Below are positions 13,104 to 14,153 of a DNA stretch of 14,153 nt, one piece after another. A model generated the notes under the pieces. The model was not told the origin of the DNA and made no database searches. It saw only the letters and a list, made by a program, of their open reading frames with translations. This DNA is from an uncultured Eubacterium sp. Its GTDB lineage: Bacteria; Bacillota; Clostridia; Lachnospirales; Lachnospiraceae. Numbering within the stretch: the stretch's first letter is position 1; the number at the start of each line of letters is the position of its first letter. A program made the translations under genes and the position numbers. The stretch covers positions 1-14,153 of the forward strand of contig URQO01000049.1 in the NCBI GenBank assembly GCA_900550135.1. Direction: 5' to 3'.

Positions 13104-14099
13104 TTAATCCTCCTGATTCTCTTCTTCGTTGTCTATGTTTTCCTGTTCAACCATATGTCTTATATATGCCTGTTCTGCAATACGCTCATCATCTTCCATA
13201 ATGCCATTGTCATTTAGGTCAAACTCCTTATCATATGGGCCAAAAGCTTCGCCTCCTGCTATAAATAACACTCCCAGTGTACCTGGTCCACAATGGCTTG
13301 AAATAACACTTCCTGCTCTTGTTTCTATAATTGATCTAAAATGTTTTAAGCCTTTTAGATATTCTTTTACCTTCTCAACAATTTCTTCATCAACACCTGA
13401 ATGTGTAATAAATACCCTGTCCTTTTTTGCTTTTTTTAACTGTGGTTCCATGTCTTTTACATACTGTAAAATAACCTTATCAATATTTCCACGGTACTTT
13501 TTGTCAGAATCCATTTTCCCATTTTTTACTACAATACGTGGTTTTAACTTTAGAACACCGCCAAACAAAGCTGATGTAGCTGAACATCTTCCACCTCTAT
13601 GTAAGTAAGTCAGTGTATTCACAACAAAACTTGCTCTTACATATGGTTTTAAAATTTCTATTCTTTCTACAATGTCTTCAGGGCTTACCTTTTTTCTTGC
13701 CATAATTGCAGCTTCTACTACCAAATGTCCAATACCTGTAGACAAACTTGCTGAATCAATTACATACACATGCTCCTCATAATCAAGTTCTGCAGCTGCC
13801 AGTCTCATTACATTTGCAGTAGTTGACATATCTTCTGAAATTGCAAACATAATAATGTCATCACCCTGTTCTTTATATGGTTTTATCGCATTAACTGCAT
13901 CCTCTATAGATGGTGCAGAAGTTTTTGGAGTGCTGTTATTTGCATCTGACCATTCGTATATATCATTTGGGAAGATATCTACTCCATCTTTATATTCGTC
14001 ATCACCTAAATGTACATATAAAGGCAATACATCAATCTGGTATCTTTCTAAAATTTCTTTTGTTAAATCACTTGTACTATCTGTAATAATTTTAATCAT
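13104..14099 (-). CDS. DegV-family (fatty-acid binding) protein with C-terminal EF-hand-like extension
   Basis: This is a cytoplasmic protein of the DegV/FakB family. Characterised members bind a fatty acid and present it to the FakA kinase for phosphorylation and phospholipid synthesis. Visible landmarks are TDSTSDLT (6-13), TPKTSAPS (57-64), FAISEDMSTTANV (85-97), VIDSASLSTGIG (113-124), RGGRCSATSALFGGVLKLKP (168-187), VFITHSGVDE (229-238) and SSHCGPGTLGVLF (267-279). At 331 aa it is about 45-50 residues longer than usual. The extension (about 285-331) is acidic and contains D294-L-N-D-N-G-I-M-E-D-D-E305, which fits the 12-residue EF-hand calcium loop pattern. GGAGGG precedes the ATG at 14099. 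No fakA-type kinase is in the window; the upstream side is cut by the contig end. The DegV call is firm, the ligand inferred. Confidence 0.92.
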   Translation of the reverse strand: MIKIITDSTSDLTKEILERYQIDVLPLYVHLGDDEYKDGVDIFPNDIYEWSDANNSTPKTSAPSIEDAVNAIKPYKEQGDDIIMFAISEDMSTTANVMRLAAAELDYEEHVYVIDSASLSTGIGHLVVEAAIMARKKVSPEDIVERIEILKPYVRASFVVNTLTYLHRGGRCSATSALFGGVLKLKPRIVVKNGKMDSDKKYRGNIDKVILQYVKDMEPQLKKAKKDRVFITHSGVDEEIVEKVKEYLKGLKHFRSIIETRAGSVISSHCGPGTLGVLFIAGGEAFGPYDKEFDLNDNGIMEDDERIAEQAYIRHMVEQENIDNEEENQED

Positions 14100-14119
14100 A
14101 ACTGCCCTCCGCTTTTATA

Positions 14120-14153
14120 AGATCGGGAAGAGCGTCGTGTAGGGAAAGAGTGT
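14120..14153 (-). other. Illumina TruSeq read-1 adapter, reverse complement (artefact)
   Basis: The last bases AGATCGGGAAGAGCGTCG followed by TGTAGGGAAAGAGTGT are the reverse complement of the read-1 adapter found at 1-45, with one extra G (GGG for GG). Genomic sequence ends at about 14119, in the ribosome-site region of the degV-family gene. Confidence 0.96.

Noticed and set aside
1..14153. Inverted terminal repeats of a linear plasmid or phage
   Set aside because: The terminal identity is explained entirely by Illumina adapter sequence.

Overview
The window is a 14.1-kb AT-rich fragment, apparently a complete assembled contig. It carries Illumina TruSeq read-1 adapter sequence at both ends, in opposite orientations (1-45 and about 14120-14153), so only about 46-14119 is biological. 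The low GC content, purine-rich AGGAGG-type ribosome sites and gene families (NiaR, short NadB, OPT transporter, DegV, CarD, zinc-ribbon membrane protein, standalone PqqD-like protein) point to a Clostridia member of the Bacillota. Lachnospiraceae is my best guess; this is inference, because there is no rRNA or other marker gene. Every gene I accept lies on the minus strand, so the window reads biologically from right to left.

Layout in transcription order, right to left. (1) A DegV-family protein overlaps by its ribosome site with a 65-aa two-helix membrane protein. (2) A CarD-type RNA polymerase-binding regulator follows, ending at a GAAA-loop terminator. (3) A zinc-ribbon/acidic/transmembrane/Thr-Pro-repeat protein is followed within 5 bp by a PF14907-type nucleotidyltransferase and a terminator. 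(4) An OPT-family oligopeptide transporter stands alone with its own promoter and a large hairpin terminator. (5) A two-gene unit holds a PqqD-like RRE protein and a one-TM small protein. (6) The M20 dipeptidase PepD. (7) The NAD de novo operon nadB-nadC-niaR has a sigma-A promoter embedded in a large inverted repeat that I propose as the NiaR operator. (8) A secreted lipoprotein of unknown role ends at a terminator. (9) A PAP2 phosphatase is followed by the start of a MATE efflux gene cut off by the contig end.

Functional links: niaR encodes a niacin-responsive repressor and sits as the last gene of the nadBC operon, so autoregulated control of NAD synthesis is likely. nadA is not next to nadB as it usually is. 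OPT transporter and PepD would import and hydrolyse peptides. The PqqD-like protein and the PF14907 nucleotidyltransferase belong to families that also occur in peptide-modification clusters, but no precursor or radical-SAM gene is visible here.

The least explained item is a 123-124 nt GC-richer repeat present twice, at 893-1015 (+) and 6923-7046 (-), both intergenic. The cores are nearly identical, and almost every difference preserves a long rod-like fold. In the outer stem three base pairs change on both sides together. This is the candidate undescribed element of the window: either a structured non-coding RNA family or a hairpin-shaped dispersed (MITE/REP-like) element.
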